The position numbers and the translations under genes were made by a program. Under the pieces are notes generated by a model. It worked only from the letters and a program-made list of their open reading frames with translations, searched no databases and was not told the DNA's origin. Below, one piece after another: positions 17,491 to 26,502 of a DNA stretch of 64,000 nt; positions within the stretch are counted from its first letter, which is position 1, and every line of letters starts with the position of its first letter. The stretch comes from Burkholderia sp. Bp9142 (GTDB taxonomy: Bacteria > Pseudomonadota > Gammaproteobacteria > Burkholderiales > Burkholderiaceae): NCBI RefSeq assembly GCF_003853415.1, contig NZ_QTPP01000033.1, positions 1-64,000 on the forward strand, in the 5' to 3' direction.

Positions 17491-18045
17491 ATGGCGCTGA
17501 AATCCACCATCTACAAAGCCGAACTGCAAATCGCCGACATGGATCGGCACTACTACGCCGATCATGCGTTGACGGTCGCCCGTCACCCGTCGGAAACCGA
17601 CGACCGGATGATGGTGCGCATCGTCGCGTTCGCGCTGTTCGCGAACGAGCGTCTCGAATTCTGCAAGGGGCTGTCGGACGTCGACGAACCCGATTTGTGG
17701 CAAAAGGACCTGACGGGCGCGATCGACGTGTGGATCGAGGCCGGCCAGCCCGACGAACGGCGCATCTCGAAGGCGGCCGGCCGCGCCGGGCAGGTCACGG
17801 TGATCGCCTACGGCGGCAAGACCTCGGATATCTGGTGGCAGGGCGTGCGCAGCAAGGTGGAGCGGCTGCGCAACGTGCAGGTGCTGTCGCTGGCCGACGG
17901 CGTCGCGGCGGCGCTCGGGCACCTCGCCGAGCGCACGATGCGCCTGCAGTGCACGGTGCAGGACGGCACGGCGTGGATCTCGAGCGCCGACCACGATCCG
18001 GTCGCGGTCGAATGGACCGTGCTGAAGGCGCGCGCCGACGCGTGA
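17491..18045 (+). CDS. yaeQ: YaeQ family protein
   Basis: A 184-residue cytoplasmic protein of the YaeQ family, whose fold is related to PD-(D/E)XK nucleases; the cellular role is unsettled. Characteristic segments are LKSTIYKAELQIADMDRHYY at the start, LFANERLEFCKGLSDVDEPD with the acidic cluster, and DIWWQGVRSKVERL. Full family length. The ATG at 17491 matches the family start. It is convergent with the VOC gene, which begins on the other strand only 10 bp past the yaeQ stop. Confidence 0.88.
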   Translation: MALKSTIYKAELQIADMDRHYYADHALTVARHPSETDDRMMVRIVAFALFANERLEFCKGLSDVDEPDLWQKDLTGAIDVWIEAGQPDERRISKAAGRAGQVTVIAYGGKTSDIWWQGVRSKVERLRNVQVLSLADGVAAALGHLAERTMRLQCTVQDGTAWISSADHDPVAVEWTVLKARADA

Positions 18046-18055
18046 CGGCCGGCGC

Positions 18056-18469
18056 TTAGCCGATCGCGGCGGGCGGCCCCTTGAATTCCAGCATGTTCCC
18101 TTCGGGATCGAACAGATAGATCGACGGCCCGTAGCCGCCGGCGCCGTAGCGTTCGGCGGGGGCGCCGGGGCGCGCGCCATGCGCCGCGAAATGCTCGATC
18201 AGCGCGTCGGGGTCGAACGGCTCGACGCGCAGGCAGAGATGGTCGAGATTGCGGCCGGCGCCGGGCGCTCCGCTGTCGGGACGGTCGATCGGGCCACCGA
18301 CCGACAACAGGTCGATCAGTGCGTCGCCGGCGCGCAACTGCACGAGGCCTAGGTCGGGCTGTTCCTTCTCCACGTGGCAGCCGACGGCATCGCAGTAAAA
18401 GCGCGTCATCGCAGCCATGTCGGTCACGCGCAGCACGACGTGATCGATCGTGCGGATGGTCGGTTTCAT
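18056..18469 (-). CDS. VOC (glyoxalase/dioxygenase superfamily) protein
   Basis: A 137-residue single-module vicinal-oxygen-chelate protein. The N-terminal half starts IDHVVLRVTDMAAMTRFY and the C-terminal half has LDHLCLRV, with PSIYLFDPEGNMLEFKG at the end, the usual pair of beta-alpha-beta-beta-beta units. The two His and the terminal Glu (MLEFK) are likely metal ligands. Substrate unknown: lactoylglutathione lyase-like, but not close enough to claim GloA. The ATG at 18469 is preceded by a small-RNA candidate transcribed in the same direction. Confidence 0.8.
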   Translation of the reverse strand: MKPTIRTIDHVVLRVTDMAAMTRFYCDAVGCHVEKEQPDLGLVQLRAGDALIDLLSVGGPIDRPDSGAPGAGRNLDHLCLRVEPFDPDALIEHFAAHGARPGAPAERYGAGGYGPSIYLFDPEGNMLEFKGPPAAIG

Positions 18470-18554
18470 GAGCGGGGCACTCCTTCACGGATGGCGTGCA
18501 CCGAGTGTAGACCGCGCGGGCGAGGGATGCCGGAACGCGTCACGATCGACGGAC

Positions 18555-18622
18555 GAAAAAAAGCCCGTTCACGCAGAGCGGAACGGGCTTAATCCATATC
18601 AGGAGGAGACATGGAGGAGACA
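18555..18622 (-). ncRNA. Candidate trans-acting small RNA with two UCUCCUCC motifs
   Basis: The minus strand has a complete transcription unit of about 68 nt. A promoter (18629-18657) is followed by two copies of TCTCCTCC (complements at 18613-18620 and 18602-18609). A 5-bp stem TCCAT/ATGGA shows the second copy in its loop. A strong intrinsic terminator ends it, with stem AAGCCCGTTC/GAACGGGCTT (18561-18590) and seven T. The repeated motif is complementary to Shine-Dalgarno sequences, as in known regulatory RNAs that block ribosome binding. A leader or attenuator for the VOC gene 87 bp downstream is the alternative. No coding frame fits. Confidence 0.65.
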
Positions 18623-18628
18623 GTTCCA

Positions 18629-18657
18629 ACTATACACACGGCGATGGTGCGTTGCAA
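18629..18657 (-). promoter_or_regulatory. Sigma-70 promoter of the small-RNA candidate
   Basis: On the minus strand TTGCAA (18652-18657), exactly 17 bp, then TATAGT (18629-18634). The expected transcription start is near 18622. Confidence 0.65.
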
Positions 18658-18898
18658 TATTTCGAGTGTAAAAAATGGTCAGGACGGCGATTTGTCGCAG
18701 CTGCACTGCAGCAAAATGGTGACGGGATGATGACGAAAGCGGCGCCGAAGCAGCGCTCGCAAGGGGGTTCGTCCGCTTGATCGACTGCGATGCATCCCCG
18801 ATTTCGGCGGCGCGAATCACAGAGCAAGATTCAGGGCGCGACGGCCCATGCCGATGTCTAGAGTAGGCACCATCTACACTAGAACGTGCGAGGTTCAG

Positions 18899-19990
18899 AT
18901 GAAAACCGCCTATCCGACCGACGATGCCCGCTGGGGCGCCGTGACCGCCCGCGATCCGCATGCGGACGGCGCGTTCTTCTATGCCGTGCGCACGACCGGC
19001 GTGTTCTGCCGGCCGAGCTGCGCGTCGCGGCTGCCGCGGCGCGAGCACGTGTCATTCTTTGCCGATCCGGCCGCCGCGCGCGCGGCTGGCTTTCGTCCGT
19101 GCAAGCGCTGCCAGCCGGAAGGGCTGCCGCGCGAGCTCGAAATCGTCAATCGTGCATGCGCGGTGCTCGACGCGCATCCGGAGCGGCTCACGCTGCAGCA
19201 GCTGAGTGACGCCGTGCACGTGAGCCCGTTCCACCTGCAGCGGCTGTTCAAGCGCGTGGTCGGCGTGTCGCCGCGGCAGTACCAGGCCGCGCAGCGCGGT
19301 GCCGCGCTGCGCGAGGCGCTGCAAAGCGGGCAGCCGGTCACGCAGGCGGCCGTGGACGCGGGCTTCAATTCGCCGTCGCGGCTCTACGCATCGGTGCCGC
19401 GCGAACTGGGGATGGCGCCGTCCGCGTTCCGTCGCCAGGGCGCCGGCCTGCGGATCGATTTTGCGACCGCGTCGACATCGCTCGGCACGGTGCTCGTCGC
19501 CGCGACCGAACAGGGCATCTGCCGGATCGCGTTCGGCGACGAACCTGCATCGCTCGTCGGCGAACTGAAGGACGCGTTCGCGCGCGCCGAGCTGGTCGAA
19601 GCGTCGTCGCGGCTCGCGCCGTTCATCGCGCAGATCCGCGCATACCTGGACGGCACGCGGCACGCGTTCGACCTGCCGCTCGACATCGCGCCGACCGCGT
19701 TCCAGCAGCGCGTCTGGGAAGCGCTGACGCACATCCCGTACGGCGAGACCCGCAGCTACTCGGAGATCGCCGAGGCGCTCGGCTCGCCGCGTGCGGTGCG
19801 CGCCGTCGCATCGGCCTGCGCGTCGAACCCGGTGGCGCTCGCGATTCCGTGCCACCGTGTCGTGCAGAAGGGCGGCGCGCTCGCCGGATATCGCTGGGGC
19901 GTGCGCCGCAAGGCGACGCTGCTCGCGTCCGAGGCGCGCCAGGTGCACGACGATGAAACCGAAGCCGTTGCGGAGGGTGACGCAGTTTGA
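18899..19990 (+). CDS. ada: Ada: methylated-DNA methyltransferase and transcription activator
   Basis: A 363-residue adaptive-response protein. The N-terminal Zn domain holds the four Cys (VFCRPSC and CKRC) that accept methyl from phosphotriesters. An AraC-type helix-turn-helix follows (LTLQQLSDAVHVSPFHLQR). The C-terminal O6-methylguanine methyltransferase has the active-site PCHRV. ATG at 18899 is preceded only weakly by a ribosome-binding site, but the protein matches the family from MKTAYPTDD; a longer frame to 18848 lacks resemblance. The stop overlaps the start of the glycosylase gene, so the two are translated together as an alkylation-repair unit. Self-activation is expected from the family. 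Confidence 0.95.
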   Translation: MKTAYPTDDARWGAVTARDPHADGAFFYAVRTTGVFCRPSCASRLPRREHVSFFADPAAARAAGFRPCKRCQPEGLPRELEIVNRACAVLDAHPERLTLQQLSDAVHVSPFHLQRLFKRVVGVSPRQYQAAQRGAALREALQSGQPVTQAAVDAGFNSPSRLYASVPRELGMAPSAFRRQGAGLRIDFATASTSLGTVLVAATEQGICRIAFGDEPASLVGELKDAFARAELVEASSRLAPFIAQIRAYLDGTRHAFDLPLDIAPTAFQQRVWEALTHIPYGETRSYSEIAEALGSPRAVRAVASACASNPVALAIPCHRVVQKGGALAGYRWGVRRKATLLASEARQVHDDETEAVAEGDAV

Positions 19991-20961
19991 GCATCGAAAC
20001 AGACACGATTACGTTGATCGCGGACGGCGGCCAGGTGCCGCCGTCCGCGCAGATGGCGCTGCGCTTCAAGGCGCCGTACGACTGGGCGCGCGTGCTGCGC
20101 TTCTTCAGCGGCCGCGCGATTCCGGGTGTCGAGCAGGTCGTCGACGGCGTGTATCGCCGCATCGTCGACCTGCACGGCGACGCGGGCCGGCTCACCGTCA
20201 CGAAGCATCCGCGCCGGCACTGCCTGATCGCGACGGTCGAAGGGGCGGCCGCGCGCCATGTCGACGATGCGTTCGCGCGCCGCGTCGCGTCGATGTTCGA
20301 CCTCGGCGCCGATCCGGCCGCGATCGCCGGCGGGCTCGTGCGCGATCCGTGGTTCGCGCCGCTCGTGCAAGCGGCACCGGGGCTGCGCGTGCCGGGCGCC
20401 TGGTCGGGGTTCGAGCTCGCGGTGCGCGCGATCGTCGGCCAGCAGGTGAGCGTGAAGGCGGCGACGACGATCGTCGGGCGGCTCGTCCAGCGGGCCGGCG
20501 AGCGGGTCGTGGACCACGACGGCATGCCGGTGCCGGACGGCGCGCCCGCCTGGCGTTTCCCGACGCCGGACGCGCTCGCCGCATGCGATCTGGAGAAGAT
20601 CGGGATGCCCGGCAAGCGGGCCGCGGCGCTGACGGGCATGGCGCGTGCGGTGGCGGCCGGCCACGTGCCGCTCGATCCCGCACAGGCCGACCTCGGAACG
20701 CTGCGCCGCGCGTGGCTCGATCTGCCCGGCATCGGCCCGTGGACCGTCGAATACATCGCGATGCGTGCGTGGCGCGACCCCGACGCGTGGCCGGCGTCCG
20801 ATCTCGTGCTGATGCAGTCGATTACCGCGCGCGATCCGTCGCTCGACCGGCTCGCGAGCCAGAAGCGCCGCACCGAAGGCTGGCGGCCGTGGCGCGCGTA
20901 TGCGGCGCTTCATCTGTGGAACGACGTGGCGGACCGGGCCGGCGGCGCGCGCGGCGGATGA
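19987..20961 (+). CDS. alkA: DNA-3-methyladenine glycosylase II (AlkA)
   Basis: A 324-residue base-excision enzyme that removes 3-methyladenine and other alkylated bases. The N-terminal AlkA domain spans about residues 20-130. The HhH-GPD core follows with IVGQQVSVKAA, the hairpin LPGIGPWTVEYIAMRA and the catalytic Asp in WPASDLVLM. The start is TTG at 19987, overlapping the ada stop as TTGA, which implies translational coupling. A product of ada-type regulation is likely. The C-terminal RPWRAYAALHLW closes the family pattern. Confidence 0.93.
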   Translation: MSIETDTITLIADGGQVPPSAQMALRFKAPYDWARVLRFFSGRAIPGVEQVVDGVYRRIVDLHGDAGRLTVTKHPRRHCLIATVEGAAARHVDDAFARRVASMFDLGADPAAIAGGLVRDPWFAPLVQAAPGLRVPGAWSGFELAVRAIVGQQVSVKAATTIVGRLVQRAGERVVDHDGMPVPDGAPAWRFPTPDALAACDLEKIGMPGKRAAALTGMARAVAAGHVPLDPAQADLGTLRRAWLDLPGIGPWTVEYIAMRAWRDPDAWPASDLVLMQSITARDPSLDRLASQKRRTEGWRPWRAYAALHLWNDVADRAGGARGG

Positions 20962-21435
20962 CGGTCGCCGCGGCCGGCCGGGGGCGGCCCGCCGAGGTGG
21001 AGGGGCGACCTGCGGAGAGCGCGGGCGTTGCCGCGATCGGTCGGTCGTCCTCATGGTTGCGACGCTTGATGGCGATCGAACGAATCCGGCGTCTGTCGCC
21101 CTCGACGCATGGTCGACTCGACCGCGGCGGTGTTGCATCGCGGATTCGGCAGCGCGGGTTGCACCGATCGGCGCTTCGCGTACCGTTCACGATCCTTCCG
21201 ACGAATGTCGCGTGATCACGGCGTCCGGCGGGGCCGACGACGGTCGGCTGCGCACGCGGCGATCGTCGCCATCGGCTCGCCGGGCGGCCCGCTGCGGCCC
21301 GCGTGCATTGCCCGGAGCGACCTCAAGCACGTGTCCCGGCGAGATGTTAAAGTGCCCGCTACCAACGAAGCGACCAAATAATCCAGCCGGCCGCGCGCGG
21401 CGTTCTGCGCGCGGCCGTCACGCACTTGCGTCTCC
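20962..21435. other. 474-bp spacer upstream of gshA
   Basis: No convincing gene: short frames on both strands lack ribosome-binding sites and resemblance. The gshA promoter is probably near TTAAAGT (about 21346-21352), but no clear -35 is seen. Confidence 0.35.
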
Positions 21436-23049
21436 ATGTCGAACACCATGACTCACCGCCAGTCCGAACTGCTGCTGAATCGTCTCGAAGCGTTGAGCTC
21501 GGGCCCGACGCGGCAGCGTCTGCCCGACGGCCTGCGCGGCATCGAAAAGGAAAGCCTGCGCGTGACGCGCGACGGGATGATTGCGTTCACGCCGCATCCG
21601 CACGCGCTCGGTTCGGCCCTCACGCACCCGTCATTGACGACCGACTATTCCGAAGCGCTGATCGAACTGATCACGCCGGCGGAAGCCGACGCGTCGATCA
21701 CGCTCGCACGTCTCGACGATCTGCACCGCTACGTGTATGCGTCGCTCGGCGACGAGATGCTGTGGAACGGCTCGATGCCGGGCCTGCTGCCGGCCGACGA
21801 TGACATCCCGATCGCCGACTACGGCACGTCGAACATCGGCCGCCTGAAGACGGTGTATCGCCGCGGCCTCGCGTATCGCTACGGCCGCACGATGCAGTGC
21901 ATCGCCGGCATCCACTACAACTACTCGCTGCACGAGGAAGTGTGGCGGCGCCTGCATGCGGACGAAGGCTCGACGGCGACGCTCGTCGACTACCAGTCGG
22001 AGCGCTATCTCGCGCAGATCCGCAACTTCCGCCGTCGCAGCTGGCTGCTGATGTACCTGTTCGGCGCATCGCCCGCGCTCGACGCGAAATTCCTGCGCGG
22101 CAAGCCGCACAAGCTCGACGCGTTCGACGCCGACACGCTGTACCGGCCGTATGCGACGAGCCTGCGGATGAGCGACCTCGGTTACTCGAACACGACCGCG
22201 CAGGCCGCGCTGCACGTCGACTACAACACGCTGCCCGGCTACCTCGACGCGCTGTCGACGGCCGTGAGCGAGCCGTATCCGCCGTACGAGGCGATCGGCA
22301 CGCATCGCGACGGCGAGTGGATCCAGATCAACACGAACGTGCTGCAGATCGAGAACGAGTTCTACTCGACGATCCGGCCGAAGCGCGTCACGTATTCGGG
22401 CGAGCGTCCGCTGCATGCGCTCGCGTCGCGCGGCGTGCAGTACATCGAAGTGCGCTGCCTCGACATCGATCCGTTCGAGCCGACCGGCATCGCGCTCGAC
22501 ACCGCCCGCTTCATCGACGCGTTCCTGCTCGCGTGCGCGCTCGACGAGAGCCCCGCGCTCGACTGCGATGCGTACAAGGAAGCGAACGCGAACTTCGGCA
22601 GCGTGACGATGGACGGACGCAAACCGGGGCTCACGCTGACGCGCGACGGCCAGCCGGTCACGCTGCAGGCATGGGCGGACGACCTGATGACCGATATCGA
22701 AACCGTCGGGCGCCGTCTCGACGAGATCCGCGGCGGCGACGAGCATGCGCGTGCGATCGCCGCGCAGCGCGAGAAGCTCGCCGATCCGGAGCGCACGCCG
22801 TCGGCGCGCGTGCTGCGCGAGATGCGCGAGAACGGGCAGTCGTTCCTCGCGTTCGCACTCGCGCACAGCGCAGCGCATGCTGCGCACTTCCGTGCGAACC
22901 CGCCGTCGGCGGAGACGATGCGCACCGAGCAGGCGCTCGCGGCGAAGTCGCTGGCCGAGCAGGCCGAGCTGGAAGCGAAGGAGGCCGGATCATTCGACGC
23001 GTTCGTCGCGGCCTATCGTGCATACACGCTGAACCGCTTCAGCGTTTGA
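21436..23049 (+). CDS. gshA: Glutamate-cysteine ligase
   Basis: Makes gamma-glutamylcysteine, the first step of glutathione synthesis, from glutamate, cysteine and ATP. The 537-residue length fits the gamma-proteobacterial GshA class. Segments recognised are LRGIEKESLRVT near residue 33 (a conserved Glu-rich substrate site), TDYSEALIELITP, GIHYNYSL, and YIEVRCLDIDPFEPTGI. The C-terminus is helical and Ala-rich. It is monocistronic; the DUF4148 gene behind it runs the other way. Confidence 0.95.
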   Translation: MSNTMTHRQSELLLNRLEALSSGPTRQRLPDGLRGIEKESLRVTRDGMIAFTPHPHALGSALTHPSLTTDYSEALIELITPAEADASITLARLDDLHRYVYASLGDEMLWNGSMPGLLPADDDIPIADYGTSNIGRLKTVYRRGLAYRYGRTMQCIAGIHYNYSLHEEVWRRLHADEGSTATLVDYQSERYLAQIRNFRRRSWLLMYLFGASPALDAKFLRGKPHKLDAFDADTLYRPYATSLRMSDLGYSNTTAQAALHVDYNTLPGYLDALSTAVSEPYPPYEAIGTHRDGEWIQINTNVLQIENEFYSTIRPKRVTYSGERPLHALASRGVQYIEVRCLDIDPFEPTGIALDTARFIDAFLLACALDESPALDCDAYKEANANFGSVTMDGRKPGLTLTRDGQPVTLQAWADDLMTDIETVGRRLDEIRGGDEHARAIAAQREKLADPERTPSARVLREMRENGQSFLAFALAHSAAHAAHFRANPPSAETMRTEQALAAKSLAEQAELEAKEAGSFDAFVAAYRAYTLNRFSV

Positions 23050-23129
23050 CGGCAGCAGCCCGCCGCGCGGCGGGCAGGCTGCGGGCCGGGTGGCCGCGCA
23101 TTCACGCGCCCGGCCCGGTTTCATTCGCG

Positions 23130-23441
23130 TCAGTGATGCGCGTACGTGTCGCGATCGACCACGTGCGGCAGCGCCGGCTTCCCCGATTCCACGTTCGCAT
23201 GGCCGTCGCTGCCGTAGCCGGCCGCGTCGCCGCGCGCCTGCGCGGCGCGCTGCATGATCTCCTGCATGTTCTGCGGAAAGTCGGGACTGCTGGCGAGACT
23301 CGTCCGGTAGCCGGCTGCCTGCAGTTCCGCGAGTTCCTGGCGAACCTGCGCACGCGTCAGCGCCGACGCGGCCTGGGCCTGGACGGCGACAGCCGAGCCG
23401 ATCAGCAGTAACGCGCAGGCCGCAAGTTTCATGGTTTTCAT
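23130..23441 (-). CDS. DUF4148 periplasmic protein
   Basis: A 103-residue protein with a signal peptide (MKTMKLAACALLLIGSA, probable cleavage after AQA) followed by the DUF4148 pattern LTRAQVRQELAELQAAGY, common and often multi-copy in Burkholderia. Function unknown. GGAG precedes the first ATG at 8 nt, supporting this start rather than the second Met. It is transcribed leftward toward gshA and lies opposite the lactate permease gene. Confidence 0.85.
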   Translation of the reverse strand: MKTMKLAACALLLIGSAVAVQAQAASALTRAQVRQELAELQAAGYRTSLASSPDFPQNMQEIMQRAAQARGDAAGYGSDGHANVESGKPALPHVVDRDTYAHH

Positions 23442-23819
23442 CGGGTTTGCTCCGTGAGGTCTCCGCAGCCGCGCCGTCTTCGGCGCGGGCGGAATCGATG
23501 CAGCCAGTCTAGGCTTCGGACATCAAACGAAACACCCTGCCCGCCGTCAGTCACCTTTGTCGGCTGAGCAACATTGCGCCGGCGGCTTGCCGGCGCGCGC
23601 GTCAGCGGGCCACCAGCCGCCGTTCGGTGTGCGGCGGATGCCGTGTATCGGCGCCGCATGCATCGGGCTTGTCCTCCTTGTGCAAGCGCGATGCGCCTCC
23701 TAACCTCTTTTAAGCGACCGATCGGTCGGCGCACGGCGGCATGGTTGCATGCGCAAGCGTCGGACGATCGTTGCGGCCGTGAACGCACGTTTGGTACTGG
23801 ATCGGAGACACGAGACACG
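23442..23819. other. Divergent spacer between the DUF4148 gene and the lactate permease gene
   Basis: A 378-bp spacer carrying promoters for both directions. The only structured site I see is a 14-bp palindrome at 23715-23728. Confidence 0.4.
23715..23728. promoter_or_regulatory. 14-bp palindrome, candidate TetR-type operator
   Basis: CGACCGATCGGTCG is a perfect palindrome about 90 bp before the permease start. Its ACCGATCGGT core resembles operators of TetR-family repressors; no TetR gene is nearby in the window. Confidence 0.4.
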
Positions 23820-25460
23820 ATGAATCCCACCGCAGCCCTGCCGCCCGGCATCCTGTTCGCGCAGCCGTTGACGCCCGTCGCCAACTCGCTGTTCCTGTCG
23901 TTCGTCGTCGCCGTGATCCCGATCGCGGTCGCGCTGATCGCGCTCGGCGTGTTGCGCCGGCCGGCCTGGCAGGCGTCGCTGGCCGGGCTCGTCGCCGGCC
24001 TCGCGGTCGCGATCGGCGCCTGGGGCATGCCGGCCGGTCTCGCGTTCAACGCGGTCGGCGCCGGCATGGCGCTCGCGGTCGTGCCGGTGATGTGGATCGT
24101 GTTCAACGCCCTGCTGCTGTACAACATCGCGGTGAAGTCGGGCCGCTTCGACCAGTTCCGGCAGTGGATGCTCGACAACCTGCCCGACGACCGCCGCCTC
24201 GTGCTGCTCGTCGTCGCGTTCTCGTTCGGCTGCCTGCTCGAAGGGATCTCCGGGTTCGGCACGCCGGTCGCGATCACCAGCGCGCTCTTGATCGCGCTCG
24301 GCTTCCCCGCGCTCGAAGCGCTCACCTACACGCTGCTGTTCAACACGGCGCCGGTCGCGTTCGGCGCGCTCGGCGTGCCGATCACCGTGCTCGGCGCGGT
24401 CACGTCGCTGCCGCCCGCGACGCTCGGCGCGATGGTCGGCCGGCAACTGCCGTTCTTCGCGCTGCTGCTGCCGTTCTACGTGGTCGGCGCGTACGGCGGC
24501 CTGCGCTCGATCGCGAAGCTGTGGCCCGCGCTGCTCGTGTCAGGCGGCAGCTTCGCGATCGCGCAGTTCGTCACGTCGAACTTCCTCGGCTACCAGCTCA
24601 CCGACGTGCTGTCGTCGCTCACGTCGCTGATCGTCACGATCGGCTTCCTGCAGGCGTGGAAGCCGCAGCCCGATCCGCAATACGCGCTCGCGCGCAGCGC
24701 GCCCGCCACGGCCGGCGCCGCGCGCACGGGCTTCGGCGGCTGGCTGCCGTGGATCGTCGTGTCGGTGGTCGTGATCGTCTGGGTGCATGCGAACGTCGCG
24801 GCGATCGGCGACGTGAAGATCAAGTGGCCAGGCCTGCACAACACGGTGTTCGTGACGCTGTACCACAAGCCGTATGCGGCGATCTGGGATTTCCAGCCGC
24901 TCGGCACCGGCACCGCGATCCTGCTCTCCGCGATCATCACGGCGGCGCTGACGCGCACCGGCGTCGGCGCGTTCCTCGAATGCGTGGTCAAGACGTGGCG
25001 GCAGACCTGGATCGCGATCATCACGGTGATGATGATCGTCGGGCTCGCGTACCTGCTGAACTACTCGGGCATCAGCTACACGCTCGGCACCGGCGTCGCG
25101 TCGACCGGCGCGCTGTTCCCGCTCGTGTCGGCGTCGCTCGGCTGGATCGCGGTGTTCCTGTCCGGCAGCGACACGTCCGGCAATGCGCTGTTCGGCAACC
25201 TGCAGGTCGTCGCCGCCAGGCAGCTCGGCCTCGATCCGGTGCTGATGGCCGCGACCAATTCGTCGGGCGGCGTGATGGGCAAGATGATCTCGCCGCAGAA
25301 CATCGCGACGGGCGTGTCGACGACCGACCTGAAGGGGCAGGAAGGCGTCGTGTTCGCGCGCACCTTCTGGCACAGCGTGATCCTCACGCTGCTGCTCGGC
25401 GTGCTCGTGTTCCTGCAGCAGCACGTGTTGACGTGGATGATCCCCGCGCTGCCGAAGTAA
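23820..25460 (+). CDS. lldP: L-lactate permease (LctP family)
   Basis: A 546-residue inner-membrane proton symporter for lactate. The sequence is almost continuous membrane helices (twelve or more), with family segments LLEGISGFGTPVAI, FNTAPVAFGALGVPI, SGSDTSGNALFGNLQV and TNSSGGVMGKMISPQNIA. ATG at 23820 starts the family-like MNPTAALPPGILFAQPL; the open frame upstream runs through the promoter region. Glycolate transport is an alternative within the family. It is convergent with the LysR gene, which could but need not regulate it. Confidence 0.92.
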   Translation: MNPTAALPPGILFAQPLTPVANSLFLSFVVAVIPIAVALIALGVLRRPAWQASLAGLVAGLAVAIGAWGMPAGLAFNAVGAGMALAVVPVMWIVFNALLLYNIAVKSGRFDQFRQWMLDNLPDDRRLVLLVVAFSFGCLLEGISGFGTPVAITSALLIALGFPALEALTYTLLFNTAPVAFGALGVPITVLGAVTSLPPATLGAMVGRQLPFFALLLPFYVVGAYGGLRSIAKLWPALLVSGGSFAIAQFVTSNFLGYQLTDVLSSLTSLIVTIGFLQAWKPQPDPQYALARSAPATAGAARTGFGGWLPWIVVSVVVIVWVHANVAAIGDVKIKWPGLHNTVFVTLYHKPYAAIWDFQPLGTGTAILLSAIITAALTRTGVGAFLECVVKTWRQTWIAIITVMMIVGLAYLLNYSGISYTLGTGVASTGALFPLVSASLGWIAVFLSGSDTSGNALFGNLQVVAARQLGLDPVLMAATNSSGGVMGKMISPQNIATGVSTTDLKGQEGVVFARTFWHSVILTLLLGVLVFLQQHVLTWMIPALPK

Positions 25461-25535
25461 TGCACGGCGGCAAGCAACAACGAAGGCACGAGGAAAACCA
25501 CGAGGGAAGGCGCGGGAAAAGCGCCGGAAGGTGCA

Positions 25536-25571
25536 GGGAAGTGCGACGGGAAATGCGACGGGAAATGCGCG
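25536..25571. repeat. Short tandem repeat, 12-bp unit, three copies
   Basis: GGGAARTGCGAC occurs at 25536-25547 and 25548-25559, with a third degenerate copy at 25560-25571, in the gap between the convergent lactate permease and LysR genes. Confidence 0.6.
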
Positions 25572-25593
25572 AAACCGGTGGACGCGCGGCGGT

Positions 25594-26502
25594 TCAGCGG
25601 GCGTTCACTTGCCGCGTCGTGTCGTGTGTGTCGTGCGTGACCGGCCGCGCCGGCAGGATGCACGCGAGGAACGCATCGATCGCGGGGCTCTGGCGGCGCG
25701 CCTTCAGGTAATACACGTATTCGTCGATCGTCGTGTCGACGCCGCGCAGCGCCACGATGCGCAGGTCCGGATGGCGCTCGGCCTCGCCGCGCGGAAAGAG
25801 GCTGGCGCCCACGCCGTGCAGGATCGCCTCGCGGATCGCTTCGCGGCTGCCGATCTCGGCCACCGACGCGGCCGCGACGCCAGCGCCCGCGAGGATCGTC
25901 TCCGTGCAGCGGCGCGTGACCGACCCTTCCTCGCGGATCAGCAGCCGCACGTCGGCGAGCTGCGCGGCGTCGATCGCGTCGAAGCGCGCGAGCGGGTGGT
26001 CGCGATGCACGACGAGCACGAGCGGATCGGTGGAGATCACCTTGCGTTCGAGGCCGTCCGCGTCATTGCGCTGCGACGACACCGCGAGGTCGATGCGGAA
26101 TTCGTGCAGCGCCTGCAGGATTTCCTCGGAATTGCCGATCCGGCACGTGAGCGCGATCGACGGATGCGCGTGCGAGAAGCGGCCGACTGCGTCCATGATG
26201 TAGTACGGCCCCGTCGCGCCGATCCGCAGATGCCCTTCGAACAGGCCGCCGACATTGCGCAGCATGATGTCGGCCTGCGCCTCGAGCGCGATCATCTTCT
26301 CGACGAGCGGCAGCAGCTCGATGCCGGTCTCGGTGACCTCGAGCTTGCGGCCGCTGCGGTAGAACAGCTCGACGCCGTACAGCTGCTCGACCTGCTTGAT
26401 CTGCGCGGCGATCGTCGGCTGGCTCACGCCCAGGTGGCGCGCGGCGCGCGTGATGCTGCCCTGCCGGACGGTCGCGTGGAACGCCTTCAGCTGATCGAAC
26501 AC
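25594..26502 (-). CDS. LysR-family transcriptional regulator
   Basis: A 302-residue regulator. The N-terminal winged helix-turn-helix is FHATVRQGSITRAARHLGVS followed by QPTIAAQIKQVEQL; the substrate-binding domain covers about residues 90-290, with GHLRIGATGPYYIMDAV at its start. Its position beside the phospholipase gene and the phosphonate cluster suggests, but does not show, a role in phosphorus or choline metabolism; regulation of the convergent lactate permease is another option. It is divergent from the phospholipase gene across 229 bp, the usual LysR arrangement, which favours the phospholipase gene as target. Confidence 0.88.
   Translation of the reverse strand: MFDQLKAFHATVRQGSITRAARHLGVSQPTIAAQIKQVEQLYGVELFYRSGRKLEVTETGIELLPLVEKMIALEAQADIMLRNVGGLFEGHLRIGATGPYYIMDAVGRFSHAHPSIALTCRIGNSEEILQALHEFRIDLAVSSQRNDADGLERKVISTDPLVLVVHRDHPLARFDAIDAAQLADVRLLIREEGSVTRRCTETILAGAGVAAASVAEIGSREAIREAILHGVGASLFPRGEAERHPDLRIVALRGVDTTIDEYVYYLKARRQSPAIDAFLACILPARPVTHDTHDTTRQVNAR

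Noticed and set aside
18611..18730. 39-codon frame on the plus strand with AGGAGGAGAC before its ATG
   Set aside because: The apparent ribosome-binding site is the complement of the UCUCCUCC motif of the small-RNA candidate; no plausible peptide and no promoter in that direction.
20962..21435. Several 90-180-codon frames before gshA
   Set aside because: None has a start signal or resemblance, and they overlap one another in different frames.
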